NCBI GenBank assembly: GCA_938041695.1
Contig: CALISI010000067.1
Span: 1-31,757, forward strand
Reading direction: 5' to 3'
From: an uncultured Actinomyces sp.
GTDB taxonomy: Bacteria > Actinomycetota > Actinomycetes > Actinomycetales > Actinomycetaceae
DNA length: 31,757 bases
In this document: positions 8,277-16,633 of the stretch, piece by piece
Layout: the number at the start of each line of letters is the position of its first letter
Position numbering within the stretch: position 1 is the stretch's first letter
Program-made: the position numbers and the translations under genes
Notes under the pieces: model-generated
What the model saw: only the letters and a program-made list of their open reading frames with translations
What the model was told of the DNA's origin: nothing
The model's database searches: none

Positions 8277-10114
8277 TACATACAGCACAGTCCCCGCAGT
8301 CAGAGGAACCGGCTGCGGGGACTCGCTTACGCGTCGGACGTACGGTCGCCGCGCATCGTTCCCTGCTCGGCGTCGCCGCTGCACTCGTTGGCGGCGTCGT
8401 CGGCGCGGCGGCCGTCCTGTTTAACCTTGCGATTCGCGCATGGACGTGGGTGTCGACGGGGTTCGACGAGTACACGACCCACATCGGTCAGACGCACGGC
8501 GTCTGGGGGTGGGCACCGTGGCTCTTTCTTCTCCTCTCCCCCGCTATCGCTGGTCTCCTCTACGGACCGCTGATCCAGCGCTTCGCGCCTTCCGCGAAGG
8601 GCCACGGCATCCCCGAGGTGATGCTTGCTGTGCGTCGCAAGGGCGGGCGCATCCCGGGGCGGGTTGCGATCGTGAAGATCCTTGCGTCGGCACTGACTAT
8701 CGGCTCGGGTGGGTCCGCCGGCCGCGAGGGCCCAATCGTCCAAGTCGGAGCGTCACTGGGTTCCACCATTGCCTCGTGGCTGCATATGCCCGTCTCCCGC
8801 GTGGTCTTGCTGGCCTCGTGCGGGTCGGCGGCCGGCATCGCGGCCACGTTCCATGCGCCTCTCGCGGGTGCCGTCTTCGCCCTCGAGGTTATTCTCGTCG
8901 AATTCACGGCCGAAACCTTCGGTTTCGTCGTCCTCTCAGCCGTCACGTCGTCGGTGGTTGCGCGCATCCTGCAGGGCGATGAGATGGTCGTGCACGTTGC
9001 CGACAACCTGACGTTCGCGTCGATGTCAGACATGTGGTGGGTTGCTGTTCTCGGCCTCGTTGCTGGCCTATGCGGCTTGGGCTTCTCGAAGCTCCTGTAT
9101 ACCTCAGAGGACGCGATTGACTGGGTGTGGGCACGTACGCACCTGCCTGAGTGGGCGCGTCCGGGTGTCCTCGGTCTCGCCCTCGGCGTCGCTCTCGTGG
9201 CGTTCCCGTACATGTACGGTTCGGGATATCCGCTGGAGGAGGAGGCGATCGCCGGAAACTTCTCGATCGCATTCCTTCTCGCCCTCATGTTGGGGCGCGC
9301 CGTCTACACGTCGTTCACGATCGGTATGGGTGGTTCGGGCGGCGTCTTCGCGCCCACGCTCTTTATTGGCGCGATGGCTGGTGCGGCCTTCGGAAACATT
9401 GTCTCCCCGCTGTCGGATTCTCCCATCGGTGTTTTTGCCGTGGTCGGCATGGGTGCCGCTTTCGCGGGCGCCGCACGTGCCCCCATGACGGCCGTTCTCA
9501 TCATCGTGGAGATGACCGGCCAGTTCTCGCTGATCCTGCCCATGATGCTCGCGGTCGTGATCGCGACGGGGGCGTCGCGTTTCCTCACGCGCGCGACGAT
9601 CTACACGGAGAAACTGCGCCGCCGCGGTGACGTGCTTGACGACCCCGTCGACGGCACTCTGCTGGGTACCCGCGCGGCGTCCGAGTGGATGATGGAGGTC
9701 CCCGAGACACTGGCATCGACAACGAGCGCTGCCTCCGCTATCGCCGCCCTGCGCCGCACGAGGGAGACGGTCCTGCCCGTCGTGTCCGACAAAGGGCGTT
9801 TCATCGGCCTCGTATCCTCGCTGCGCCTGGCTGAGCTCACGCAGGAGGATGGTTCTCTGGATGCTCCCCTGGCAGATTTGCCTCTCATCGACGAGGCCGT
9901 GGCCGCCTCCGCTCCCCCGTCCGAGGTTCTCGGGGCACTGCGGCGTACCGGCTTGCAGTCCCTCCCAGTCGTAGACGGAGATCGCCGTGTCGTCGGCTGG
10001 GTGTCCGAACGCGACCTGGTGGATCGCATGTACCGCGATCAGCGTCGCGCAATCGAGGCGCGCACGCAGACGTCGTGGGGCTCGCGCATGCTAGAGCGCA
10101 GGAAGACCCGCTAG
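8273..10114 (+). CDS. ClC-family chloride channel or H+/Cl- antiporter with two CBS domains
   Basis: Membrane protein moving chloride or another small anion. The ClC core (about residues 25-450) has many hydrophobic helices and the ion-path motifs: GHGIPEV (110-116), GSGGSAGREGP with the gating Glu152, and GGVFAPTLFIGA. The first motif has His where well-studied chloride transporters have Ser (GSGIP), a substitution I recall from many bacterial members. The C-terminal part (about 465-590) carries two CBS repeats, each with a PVV..GR.(F/V)(I/V)G(L/W)V core, likely a nucleotide-responsive module. The GTG start overlaps the peptidase stop by 4 nt. The stop shares a CTAG palindrome with the convergent methyltransferase stop. 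Confidence 0.93.
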   Translation: MIHTAQSPQSEEPAAGTRLRVGRTVAAHRSLLGVAAALVGGVVGAAAVLFNLAIRAWTWVSTGFDEYTTHIGQTHGVWGWAPWLFLLLSPAIAGLLYGPLIQRFAPSAKGHGIPEVMLAVRRKGGRIPGRVAIVKILASALTIGSGGSAGREGPIVQVGASLGSTIASWLHMPVSRVVLLASCGSAAGIAATFHAPLAGAVFALEVILVEFTAETFGFVVLSAVTSSVVARILQGDEMVVHVADNLTFASMSDMWWVAVLGLVAGLCGLGFSKLLYTSEDAIDWVWARTHLPEWARPGVLGLALGVALVAFPYMYGSGYPLEEEAIAGNFSIAFLLALMLGRAVYTSFTIGMGGSGGVFAPTLFIGAMAGAAFGNIVSPLSDSPIGVFAVVGMGAAFAGAARAPMTAVLIIVEMTGQFSLILPMMLAVVIATGASRFLTRATIYTEKLRRRGDVLDDPVDGTLLGTRAASEWMMEVPETLASTTSAASAIAALRRTRETVLPVVSDKGRFIGLVSSLRLAELTQEDGSLDAPLADLPLIDEAVAASAPPSEVLGALRRTGLQSLPVVDGDRRVVGWVSERDLVDRMYRDQRRAIEARTQTSWGSRMLERRKTR

Positions 10115-11460
10115 CGGCTCAGAACCGACACCGTCTCGACATGGTGGGTATGCGGGAAGAGGTCCCACGCCTGCAGCGATTCGAGCTGGTATCCGGCCTC
10201 GGTGAGAGTGCGCAGGTCGCGCGCGCCCGCAGCGGGGTCACAGGAGACGAGGACGACGCGCGGGGCACCCGTGGCGGCGATAGCCTCGCACACCGTGGCT
10301 CCTGCACCGGCGCGCGGCGGATCCGCTACGACAACGTCCGGCACGGCACCCAGCTGCCCGGACAGGTCGATAAGGCCCTCACGATCCACGTTGCCGGCGA
10401 ACGCGTCCACCCAGTCGAAGGCTGCGAGATTCTCGCCCGCGTCACGCACGGCAGCCTCGTCACCCTCAAGCGTCACCATACGCCCCGTCTCACCAACAGC
10501 GCGCGCGAGCGGCACGGAGAACAGGCCCGCCCCCGAGTAGAGTTCCATGACCGCGCGGCCAGCCCCGGCCTCGTTCGATCCGAACGCAGCAGCAAGCACA
10601 GCGTTGGCGAGCACCTCGGCGCCGCGCACGTGGGTCTGCCAAAAACCGGAGGGACGCACGTAGTACGACTCGACGCCGCAGCCGACGGGCACGTTCCAAC
10701 GCAAGACGTCGGCGTCAATACGCACGCCGTCCGCGGCGTAGGTGTCATCGCCGATCAGGACGACGGGATCACCACCGGACGGGGCGACAGCGCGCACCCG
10801 ATCCCCCGGCTTCCACAGTCGACGCCACGGAGAATCCGCGTCGAACAGGCCGAGCTCACGGATCGCTGGAACAGCCAGCGGCATATCCTCAAGAGCGATG
10901 ACGCGGCGTCCTCGAAACTCGTGCATACCAGCACGGCCATCCACATCGATGACGACGTCGATGCGCGAGCGGCGACCTGTCAGCGGATCGTTCGGCTCCT
11001 CGTCGCCAGGCGCAGGTGCGACGTGCACTCCCCCGAGGGCATCCACGGCCTCGGCCAGGGCCTCGCCACCCACCCGACGCAGCTGCCCGGCGATCACGCG
11101 AGACTTCCACTCACGCTGCGCGGCCGGGGTCAGATGAGCGAGCTCCCCACCACCGACACCGCCCGGTCCGGCCTGGGGCCACACGGACTCCACGCGATCA
11201 GGCGAGGGCTCCAGAATCTCCACAGCGTCCGCCCACGCGAGCTTATTCTGAACGGCGGTGACCCTTGCACGGACCACCTCACCGCGTGCCGCGTGGCGCA
11301 CAAAGACGACGCGCCCGCTTTCGTCGCGGGCGACGCACGCCCCACCGTGTGCGGGTTCGCCGACGGTGAGCTGGAGGATCTGACCGATCCCCTCGCGCGC
11401 ACGCGCAGAAGCGTGACGACGACGTGGGGAGGGACGGCGACGGGACGAACGGGGGCTCAT
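10111..11460 (-). CDS. TrmA/RumA-family SAM-dependent RNA uracil-5-methyltransferase
   Basis: Predicted methyltransferase acting on C5 of uridine in tRNA or 23S rRNA. The basic N-terminus (residues 1-25) is followed by a TRAM RNA-binding domain (about 28-85). The catalytic domain shows ELYSGAGLFS (SAM binding), DPPRAG, nucleophile Cys407 in SCDPA, and the general base Glu442 in HHVETV. The iron-sulfur cluster cysteines of RumA (CGGC region) are missing; the equivalent stretch reads WPQAGPGGVGGGELAHL. The ATG overlaps the permease stop (ATGA), so the two form an operon, as in Rv2690c-Rv2689c. Length 449 aa. The exact target nucleotide cannot be inferred. Confidence 0.9.
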   Translation of the reverse strand: MSPRSSRRRPSPRRRHASARAREGIGQILQLTVGEPAHGGACVARDESGRVVFVRHAARGEVVRARVTAVQNKLAWADAVEILEPSPDRVESVWPQAGPGGVGGGELAHLTPAAQREWKSRVIAGQLRRVGGEALAEAVDALGGVHVAPAPGDEEPNDPLTGRRSRIDVVIDVDGRAGMHEFRGRRVIALEDMPLAVPAIRELGLFDADSPWRRLWKPGDRVRAVAPSGGDPVVLIGDDTYAADGVRIDADVLRWNVPVGCGVESYYVRPSGFWQTHVRGAEVLANAVLAAAFGSNEAGAGRAVMELYSGAGLFSVPLARAVGETGRMVTLEGDEAAVRDAGENLAAFDWVDAFAGNVDREGLIDLSGQLGAVPDVVVADPPRAGAGATVCEAIAATGAPRVVLVSCDPAAGARDLRTLTEAGYQLESLQAWDLFPHTHHVETVSVLSR

Positions 11461-13544
11461 GCGCTCTCCTCAGGGGTGGCGTCACCGCTGGCGGTGCCGG
11501 GCTGTTCAGTACGGGCATTCGACTCACTCGGCGCCGATGCCCCGACGCGCAAGAACGGGTCGTTGACACGCTGGCGGCCCTCGACGATATCGTCCTCGCC
11601 GAGCTGCCACGGCACGATCGTAATAACGACACCCGGAACGGTCAGCAGCGCGGCACGCAGGCGCAGCGCCGACTGGTTGTGGACGAAGTTTTCCCACCAG
11701 TGGGTCACGAGGAACTGGGGCATGTAGACGACGAGCATCTCCGTGGGCATCGCGCGTCGGCGGCCGCGCACGTACTGCAGGATCACCGATGAGATGTCAC
11801 GGTAGGGCGCAGACAGCAAGGTCAGCGGAACGGGAACGCCGGAAGCCTTCCACTGGCGCAGAATCTTGTTTTCCTCCTCGTCATCCGCGACGACGGAGAC
11901 GAGTTCGATCGACGTCGGTGACGACGCGCGAGCAGCCGCAATGGCACGCATTGCCGGGCGTGACAGCGACGACACGAGCACGAGGGCACGCACACGGGTG
12001 GGCAGTGCACGCCGGGCGTTCCAGTCGTCCACGCGCAGCTGCGTGCGAACGGTTTCATAGTGGTGGTGAATCGAAATCTGGACGCCAAACGCGACCGCGA
12101 TCATGAGCAGAGTAATCCACGCGCCGTGCGTGAACTTCGTGGCCAACACGATGAGCAGCACGATGCCGGTCATCATAAAGCCGACAATGTTAACGGCGCG
12201 CGAGCGCAGGACGGCCATGCGCGCCTGGCCGGACTGGCGAGAACGCAGCTGCCTGTTCCAGTGCTTGATCATGCCCAGCTGCGAGAGCGTAAAGGAAATG
12301 AAGACACCAACGACGTAGAGCTGGATGAGGCGCGTCGTCTGTGCCTGGAAACCAACGATGAGTGCAACTGCCGCAACGGTGAGAACCACGATGCCGTTCG
12401 AATAGGACAGGCGGTCGCCACGGCGCACCATCTGGTGAGGCAGGAACGAGTCGCGAGACAGGACCGAGGCCAGCGTCGGGAATCCGTTAAACGCCGTATT
12501 TCCTGCGAGAACAAGGATGAAGCCGGTCACGACGGTAATCAGGATGAAGAGGATCGATCCGTGTCCGAACACAGCAGACGCAATCTGCGAGATCGCCGGG
12601 TCAATCGGCGTTTTCTCCGGGACCGGCGCGCCCTGATAAGTCAGCTGGCTCGCCGCGTCGTCGACGATCTTCACGCCGGTCGCGCGGGCTAGAACGAGGA
12701 TGGAGATCATCATCGAAGCCGCAATAAGACCGAGCATCGCCAGCGTGGTGGCCGCGTTGCGTGACTTGGGGCGGCGGAACATCGGCACACCGTTAGAGAT
12801 CGCCTCGACGCCGGTGAGGGCTGCGCAACCCGATGAGAAGGCCCGCATGAGGAGGAAGGCGCCCGCGAGTCCGGCGAGGCCGTCCGCGTGAGCGGGGGCT
12901 GCAACGAGGTCGTAGGCGGCCGTCGGAGCGGCTCCCAGGTGCCCGGTGGCCAACTTTGCGAAGCCAACGACAACCATCAGGCCGATCGCGCCCATGTACA
13001 GGTAGGTGGGCACGGCGAACGCACCACCCGCCTCGCGCGTACCGCGCAGGTTGAGGGTTGCCAGAATAATGACGAGCGCCACCGCGATGGGAACCTCGTG
13101 GCCGAGGAGCGCGGGGACTGCCGTCGTGATGTAGTTGGCGCCCGACGAAATCGAGACGGCAACGGTGAGGATGTAGTCGACCAACAGGGCCGAGGCGACG
13201 AGTAGTCCCCACGAACGGCCCAGATTTGTGGTCACGACCTCGTAGTCGCCGCCACCTGAGGGGTAGGCATGAACCGTCTGGCGGTAGGACGCGACCACCA
13301 CAGCCAAGACAAGAGCCACGACGACACCCACCCAGACCGACTGAAGGGCGGCCATGGATCCGGCGAGCGCAAGCGTCAGGAGGACTTCATCGGGCGCGTA
13401 GGCGACCGACGAAAGCGCATCCGACGCGAAAATCGGCAGAGCAATACGTTTGGGGAGAAGCTGGTGGCCCATCGCGTCCGATCGCATCGGGCGTCCGATG
13501 AGCACGCGCTTTGCGTAGGCCAACAAGTTCGTCACGAATAACAA
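11457..13544 (-). CDS. APC-superfamily permease, KimA-like potassium transporter candidate
   Basis: A 695-residue membrane protein with about 12 hydrophobic helices (residues about 30-480) and a soluble C-terminal domain (about 500-670). The start region (LPIFASDALSSVAYAPDEVLL) and HAYPSGGGDYEVV are hallmarks of the KimA/YdaO-like branch of the APC superfamily. KimA of Bacillus takes up potassium and is inhibited by c-di-AMP; transfer of that role is inference. It is supported by the divergent ceoB/ceoC RCK genes next door. The TTG start (13544) has GAGGTGG 7 nt upstream. A GTG at 13535 is the main alternative, three codons in. It overlaps the methyltransferase gene by 4 nt. Confidence 0.85.
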   Translation of the reverse strand: MLFVTNLLAYAKRVLIGRPMRSDAMGHQLLPKRIALPIFASDALSSVAYAPDEVLLTLALAGSMAALQSVWVGVVVALVLAVVVASYRQTVHAYPSGGGDYEVVTTNLGRSWGLLVASALLVDYILTVAVSISSGANYITTAVPALLGHEVPIAVALVIILATLNLRGTREAGGAFAVPTYLYMGAIGLMVVVGFAKLATGHLGAAPTAAYDLVAAPAHADGLAGLAGAFLLMRAFSSGCAALTGVEAISNGVPMFRRPKSRNAATTLAMLGLIAASMMISILVLARATGVKIVDDAASQLTYQGAPVPEKTPIDPAISQIASAVFGHGSILFILITVVTGFILVLAGNTAFNGFPTLASVLSRDSFLPHQMVRRGDRLSYSNGIVVLTVAAVALIVGFQAQTTRLIQLYVVGVFISFTLSQLGMIKHWNRQLRSRQSGQARMAVLRSRAVNIVGFMMTGIVLLIVLATKFTHGAWITLLMIAVAFGVQISIHHHYETVRTQLRVDDWNARRALPTRVRALVLVSSLSRPAMRAIAAARASSPTSIELVSVVADDEEENKILRQWKASGVPVPLTLLSAPYRDISSVILQYVRGRRRAMPTEMLVVYMPQFLVTHWWENFVHNQSALRLRAALLTVPGVVITIVPWQLGEDDIVEGRQRVNDPFLRVGASAPSESNARTEQPGTASGDATPEESA

Positions 13545-13613
13545 GCCTAGTCCACCTCGCTGAGCAATGGGAACGCCGAAACGTCACGCATGGCTATTAC
13601 GCGGGGATCGGAG

Positions 13614-13619
13614 TACTTT
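13614..13619 (+). promoter_or_regulatory. Candidate -10 element TACTTT for leaderless ceoB
   Basis: TACTTT fits TANNNT and ends 7 nt before the GTG at 13627. GGAG just upstream is 13 nt from the start, too far for a ribosome site. The 82-nt gap to the divergent permease must hold both promoters. Confidence 0.45.
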
Positions 13620-13626
13620 TGTAGTC

Positions 13627-14292
13627 GTGCACTTTGTGATCATGGGTTGCGGGCGCGTCGGCGCCCGCCTTGCATCGACGTTGGACGCTGCGGGTCATTC
13701 CGTGGCGGTTATTGACCAGGATTCCAAGGCTTTCTCTCGCCTGTCACCGGACTTTTCCGGCCGTCGTGTGACGGGCGTGGGCATGGACCGTGACTGCCTG
13801 CGTCAAGCGAACATCAAGGAGGCGTACGCGTTTGCGGCAGTCTCATCGGGTGATAACTCGAACATTATTGCCGCGCGCGTCGCTCGTGAGGTTTTCCACG
13901 TTGAACACGTGGTTGCGCGCATCTATGACCCGACTCGCGCCTACCTGTATGAGCGCCTCGGCATTCCGACTGTCGCGTCCGTCCAGCGCACCGCGGAGTC
14001 GGTCTTGCGTCGCCTGCTGCCGCCGGATGCCTCACTGATCTGGTCACATCCGACCGGTGAGGTCGCTCTCGTCAACGCGACGCCCTCGGCACCCTGGTAT
14101 GGCCTGAGCTTCCAGCTCGTCGAGGAGCTGACGGGGTGCCGGATTGCATTCACCTCCCGCCTGGGGTCGATTCGCACGGCATCGCCTGACCTGGTCGTTC
14201 AGGAGCACGACCAACTGTACTTTGCGATCAATGGGACAGATACGGCCGCGCTGCGCGATCAGCTGGCCAGCCCGCCCAAGACGGAGGAGTGA
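13627..14292 (+). CDS. ceoB: TrkA-family potassium uptake regulator CeoB (RCK)
   Basis: Cytoplasmic RCK (KTN) protein expected to gate potassium transport in response to a nucleotide. 221 residues: a Rossmann fold starting HFVIMGCGRVG with GxGxxG at 7-12 and the ribose-binding Asp30, followed by an RCK C-terminal domain (about 135-215). I chose GTG 13627 because it places the first beta strand at the N-terminus. Upstream in-frame sequence (from 13567) is not conserved-looking and has no ribosome site. The stop overlaps the ceoC ribosome site region, so the two are coupled. Orthologous in position to Rv2691. Confidence 0.88.
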   Translation: MHFVIMGCGRVGARLASTLDAAGHSVAVIDQDSKAFSRLSPDFSGRRVTGVGMDRDCLRQANIKEAYAFAAVSSGDNSNIIAARVAREVFHVEHVVARIYDPTRAYLYERLGIPTVASVQRTAESVLRRLLPPDASLIWSHPTGEVALVNATPSAPWYGLSFQLVEELTGCRIAFTSRLGSIRTASPDLVVQEHDQLYFAINGTDTAALRDQLASPPKTEE

Positions 14293-14294
14293 GC

Positions 14295-14993
14295 ATGCAG
14301 ATCGTCATTGCTGGAGCCGGTTCGGTGGGGCGCAGCGTTGCCCTGGAGCTCCTCGCTCACGGTCACGACATTACCCTGATCGACAACATGCCCGAAAAGC
14401 TGCGTATTTCCTCGGTCGCGGACGCTGACTGGGTGCTCGCAGACGCATGCTCGCCCGATGCCCTGCACGACGCGGGCGTGGACGAGGCCGACGTGATGGT
14501 TGCCGCCACGGGGGACGATAAAGCGAACCTCGTCATTTCTCTGCTGGCCAAGACGGAGTTTGCGGTTCCTCGCGTCGTCGCCCGCCTGAACAACCCGAAG
14601 AACGAGTGGCTCTTCGATCAAGCATGGGGGGTGGACGTGTCGGTGTCGACGCCGCGTATCATGACGTCTCTCGTCGAAGAGGCCGTCTCGGTGGGTATCC
14701 CAGTGCGCCTGTTCTCTTTCAATACCGCTGCCGTGTCTATGCACGCTCTCATCCTGCCGGACGATTCTCCGGTCGTTGGCAAGCGCGTCCACTCCCTCGA
14801 GCTGCCTGCGCGCTCGGTGCTAGCTGCGCTCCTGCGCGATGGCCGTCCAATCACTCCGAGCGCTGATGACGTGTTCGAGGCCGCGGACGAGCTACTCCTG
14901 CTCGTCCCCGATGCAGATGTTGAGGAGCTGATGAAGCTTCGTCAGTTGGTCGCTGCCCCTGAGTCCGAGGCTTCGTCGGACGACGAGGAGTAG
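14295..14993 (+). CDS. ceoC: TrkA-family potassium uptake regulator CeoC (RCK)
   Basis: Second RCK protein, 232 residues, starting MQIVIAGAGSVG (GxGxxG at 7-12) with acidic Asp30 after beta-2, then a C-terminal RCK domain with GKRVHSLELPARSVLAALLR. CeoB and CeoC probably form a hetero-oligomeric ring that regulates a potassium transporter, plausibly the divergent KimA-like permease. ATG 14295 is preferred because GGAGGAG (14283-14289) ends 5 nt upstream; a GTG at 14289 lies inside that ribosome site. The 3' end overlaps the convergent DUF3159 gene by 52 nt. Matches Rv2692 in position. Confidence 0.88.
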   Translation: MQIVIAGAGSVGRSVALELLAHGHDITLIDNMPEKLRISSVADADWVLADACSPDALHDAGVDEADVMVAATGDDKANLVISLLAKTEFAVPRVVARLNNPKNEWLFDQAWGVDVSVSTPRIMTSLVEEAVSVGIPVRLFSFNTAAVSMHALILPDDSPVVGKRVHSLELPARSVLAALLRDGRPITPSADDVFEAADELLLLVPDADVEELMKLRQLVAAPESEASSDDEE

Positions 14994-15610
14994 CCGCGCA
15001 GACCCCACCAGGTGGCCCAGGCACCGAGAGCGAAGAGCGGTAGGCCCAGGGCCAGCTTGGCGACACCGAGCGCCGCGACCTGGCCACCGAGCCAGAGCGG
15101 GGCCTGGACTGCGACGCGCAACGCGAAGATTCCCGCCCACATCCACGTGAGTAGGTCGCACCTGCGCGCCAGGTCCGCGTGTGCCGGGTCGGCCTGCCAT
15201 CCTGTGGCCAGACCCGTCAGTGGCCCGTAGAACTGGGCGACGAGGCCTCGCCTCAACAGGACGGACAGGGCGAAGGCGAGGGCCATGGCCACGTTCGTGG
15301 CAATGCCCCACGCGAAGTAGTTCTCCCCGCGCCCTGTGGCTGCGGCAAAAATGACGCCGATCGCGACGCCGAACAGCCCTGAGAGTGCCTGCTGGACTCC
15401 CTGTCGCTGAACCAGTCGGATCACGCAGGCAAGTAGTGCCACACATGATGCTGCCACCAGTGTCGGTACGAGGGCGCGGGTTGCGACGAAGACGATCACG
15501 AAGACGAGGCCGGGAGCCGTTGCTTCGATGACGCCGCGCGTACCTCCGAGCGCGTCTGACCAGGAGAAGTCCTCGGAGGTTGCCTGGTCCATCCAACGCG
15601 GAGTGGGCAT
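14942..15610 (-). CDS. DUF3159 integral membrane protein
   Basis: A 222-residue protein of the actinobacterial DUF3159 family, function unknown. After a soluble N-terminus (DQATSEDFSWSDALGGTRGVIEATAPGL), about six hydrophobic segments run from residue 30 to 205, followed by a polar Ser/Asp tail. The ATG overlaps the stop of the upstream OB-fold gene (TGATG). Its last 52 nt overlap the end of convergent ceoC. A longer-looking frame on the same strand (14892-15596) is a shadow. Position equals Rv2693c. Confidence 0.85.
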   Translation of the reverse strand: MPTPRWMDQATSEDFSWSDALGGTRGVIEATAPGLVFVIVFVATRALVPTLVAASCVALLACVIRLVQRQGVQQALSGLFGVAIGVIFAAATGRGENYFAWGIATNVAMALAFALSVLLRRGLVAQFYGPLTGLATGWQADPAHADLARRCDLLTWMWAGIFALRVAVQAPLWLGGQVAALGVAKLALGLPLFALGAWATWWGLRGYSSSSDEASDSGAATN

Positions 15611-15990
15611 CAGCCTTCCCCTGCGATGACGCGATACAGGGGATTGATAATCACGAGGCGATCCCCCGTACGCCCGACAGTGCCCTCAACTTCGAGGCGC
15701 TGGCCGACGCTGAGCCCGGGGATGGACGTGCGGCCAGGCCAGCGCAGCTCCAGAGTGCCAGTGCCGTCGTAGAGCGTGGCGACGAGTACCCGCTGAGTGC
15801 CCTCCTCGGGCGGGTATGTCATGCCCAGGAGCGTGCCGAAAACGAGCGCGTGAGAGCGGTCCGTCACGTCGCGGATAGGCGTGATGCCGCGGGCGGCGCG
15901 CGCCGAATCCTCGTCGAGAGCTGCATCCAGGGAACGCGCATCCTTATCGAGGCCGAGCGCGGCGCCGACCCGAGCGATCCACGAGGCCAT
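15610..15990 (-). CDS. OB-fold nucleic-acid-binding protein (Rv2694c-like)
   Basis: A 126-residue protein starting MASWIARVGAALG. The second half (VLVATLYDGTGTLELRWPGR, IPGLSVGQRLEVEGTV, LVIINPLYRV) has the strand pattern of an OB-fold like those of RecG and single-strand binding proteins. It probably binds nucleic acid; no enzyme motif is visible. AGGAGG lies 6 nt before the ATG at 15990. The frame stays open upstream to 16332, but that part is a shadow of DUF3710. Its stop shares bases with the DUF3159 ATG, and its start is 1 nt after the DUF3710 stop, so all are one operon. Confidence 0.83.
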   Translation of the reverse strand: MASWIARVGAALGLDKDARSLDAALDEDSARAARGITPIRDVTDRSHALVFGTLLGMTYPPEEGTQRVLVATLYDGTGTLELRWPGRTSIPGLSVGQRLEVEGTVGRTGDRLVIINPLYRVIAGEG

Positions 15991-15991
15991 C

Positions 15992-16624
15992 TCAGGCCTC
16001 CTGAGCACCCGCGGGCAGGTGCACCGGGAGAAGCTCCAGACGCGTGCGCGGGTGGTCATCACGTCGCACGATGATGCGATCGATGACCTTCTCGATCTCG
16101 ACGCCGGCTTCCTCGTTCGCGGCAGCCGGGCCGAGGATGTCGATGCGCGCAAACCAGCGGTCGCCTTCGCGACCGATGATGCGCATGCGGGAGGTCGCGG
16201 TGCGACCATCAGGCATCTGCATCGGCATATCGACGAGCAGCTCGTTGCCGTAGCGTGTCGGATAGTCGGCGACCTTGGCGCCCTGCTCTTCGAAACCCTT
16301 GCGGATTTCTTCGCGCAGTTCCTCCCACACACCCCCGGATCGGGGCGCCGCGGCGACGCTCATCTGGATGCCGGAGTTGCCGAGCACGACGAGGATCTGC
16401 AGGACGGTCGTGCCGTCGTCCGCGACCTGCGTACGAAGCTGCATGCCCTGAACCGCCGGAAACAAGATCGATCCCATGTCGACGTAGCCTTCGGAAGCAT
16501 CGACCTCACCGTAGTTGCGAGGGCCGGGCTCACTCCAAATCTCCGCGTCTTCATCGCTGAGGCGAGGCAGGACCTCAACCTCTTCGATCTCGTCTTCGAC
16601 GGTCTTCTTCTTACGTCCGAACAT
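15992..16624 (-). CDS. DUF3710 domain protein
   Basis: A 210-residue soluble protein of the actinobacterial DUF3710 family (Rv2696c in position), function unknown. The N-terminus is basic then acidic (MFGRKKKTVEDEIEEVE). The conserved body includes GYVDMGSILFPAVQGMQLRTQ, RSGGVWEELREEI, and RIIGREGDRWFARIDILGPAA. It is the second gene of the operon DUF4193-DUF3710-OB-DUF3159 and starts 9 nt after the DUF4193 stop. In many actinobacteria dut and a DUF3093 gene stand between these two; here nothing does. Confidence 0.86.
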   Translation of the reverse strand: MFGRKKKTVEDEIEEVEVLPRLSDEDAEIWSEPGPRNYGEVDASEGYVDMGSILFPAVQGMQLRTQVADDGTTVLQILVVLGNSGIQMSVAAAPRSGGVWEELREEIRKGFEEQGAKVADYPTRYGNELLVDMPMQMPDGRTATSRMRIIGREGDRWFARIDILGPAAANEEAGVEIEKVIDRIIVRRDDHPRTRLELLPVHLPAGAQEA

Positions 16625-16633
16625 CGTCCTGCC

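Noticed and set aside
7179..8384. 401-codon open frame on the minus strand
   Set aside because: It is antisense to the S9 peptidase, low-complexity, and has no ribosome site or family resemblance.
10075..11727. 550-codon open frame on the plus strand
   Set aside because: It lies opposite the methyltransferase gene and the end of the permease, both of which have clear motifs.
14892..15596. 234-codon minus-strand frame overlapping DUF3159
   Set aside because: It is Arg/Pro-rich and out of frame with the recognisable DUF3159 membrane protein.
15991..16332. N-terminal extension of the OB-fold protein
   Set aside because: The residues are a shadow of DUF3710; ATG 15990 with AGGAGG is a clear start.
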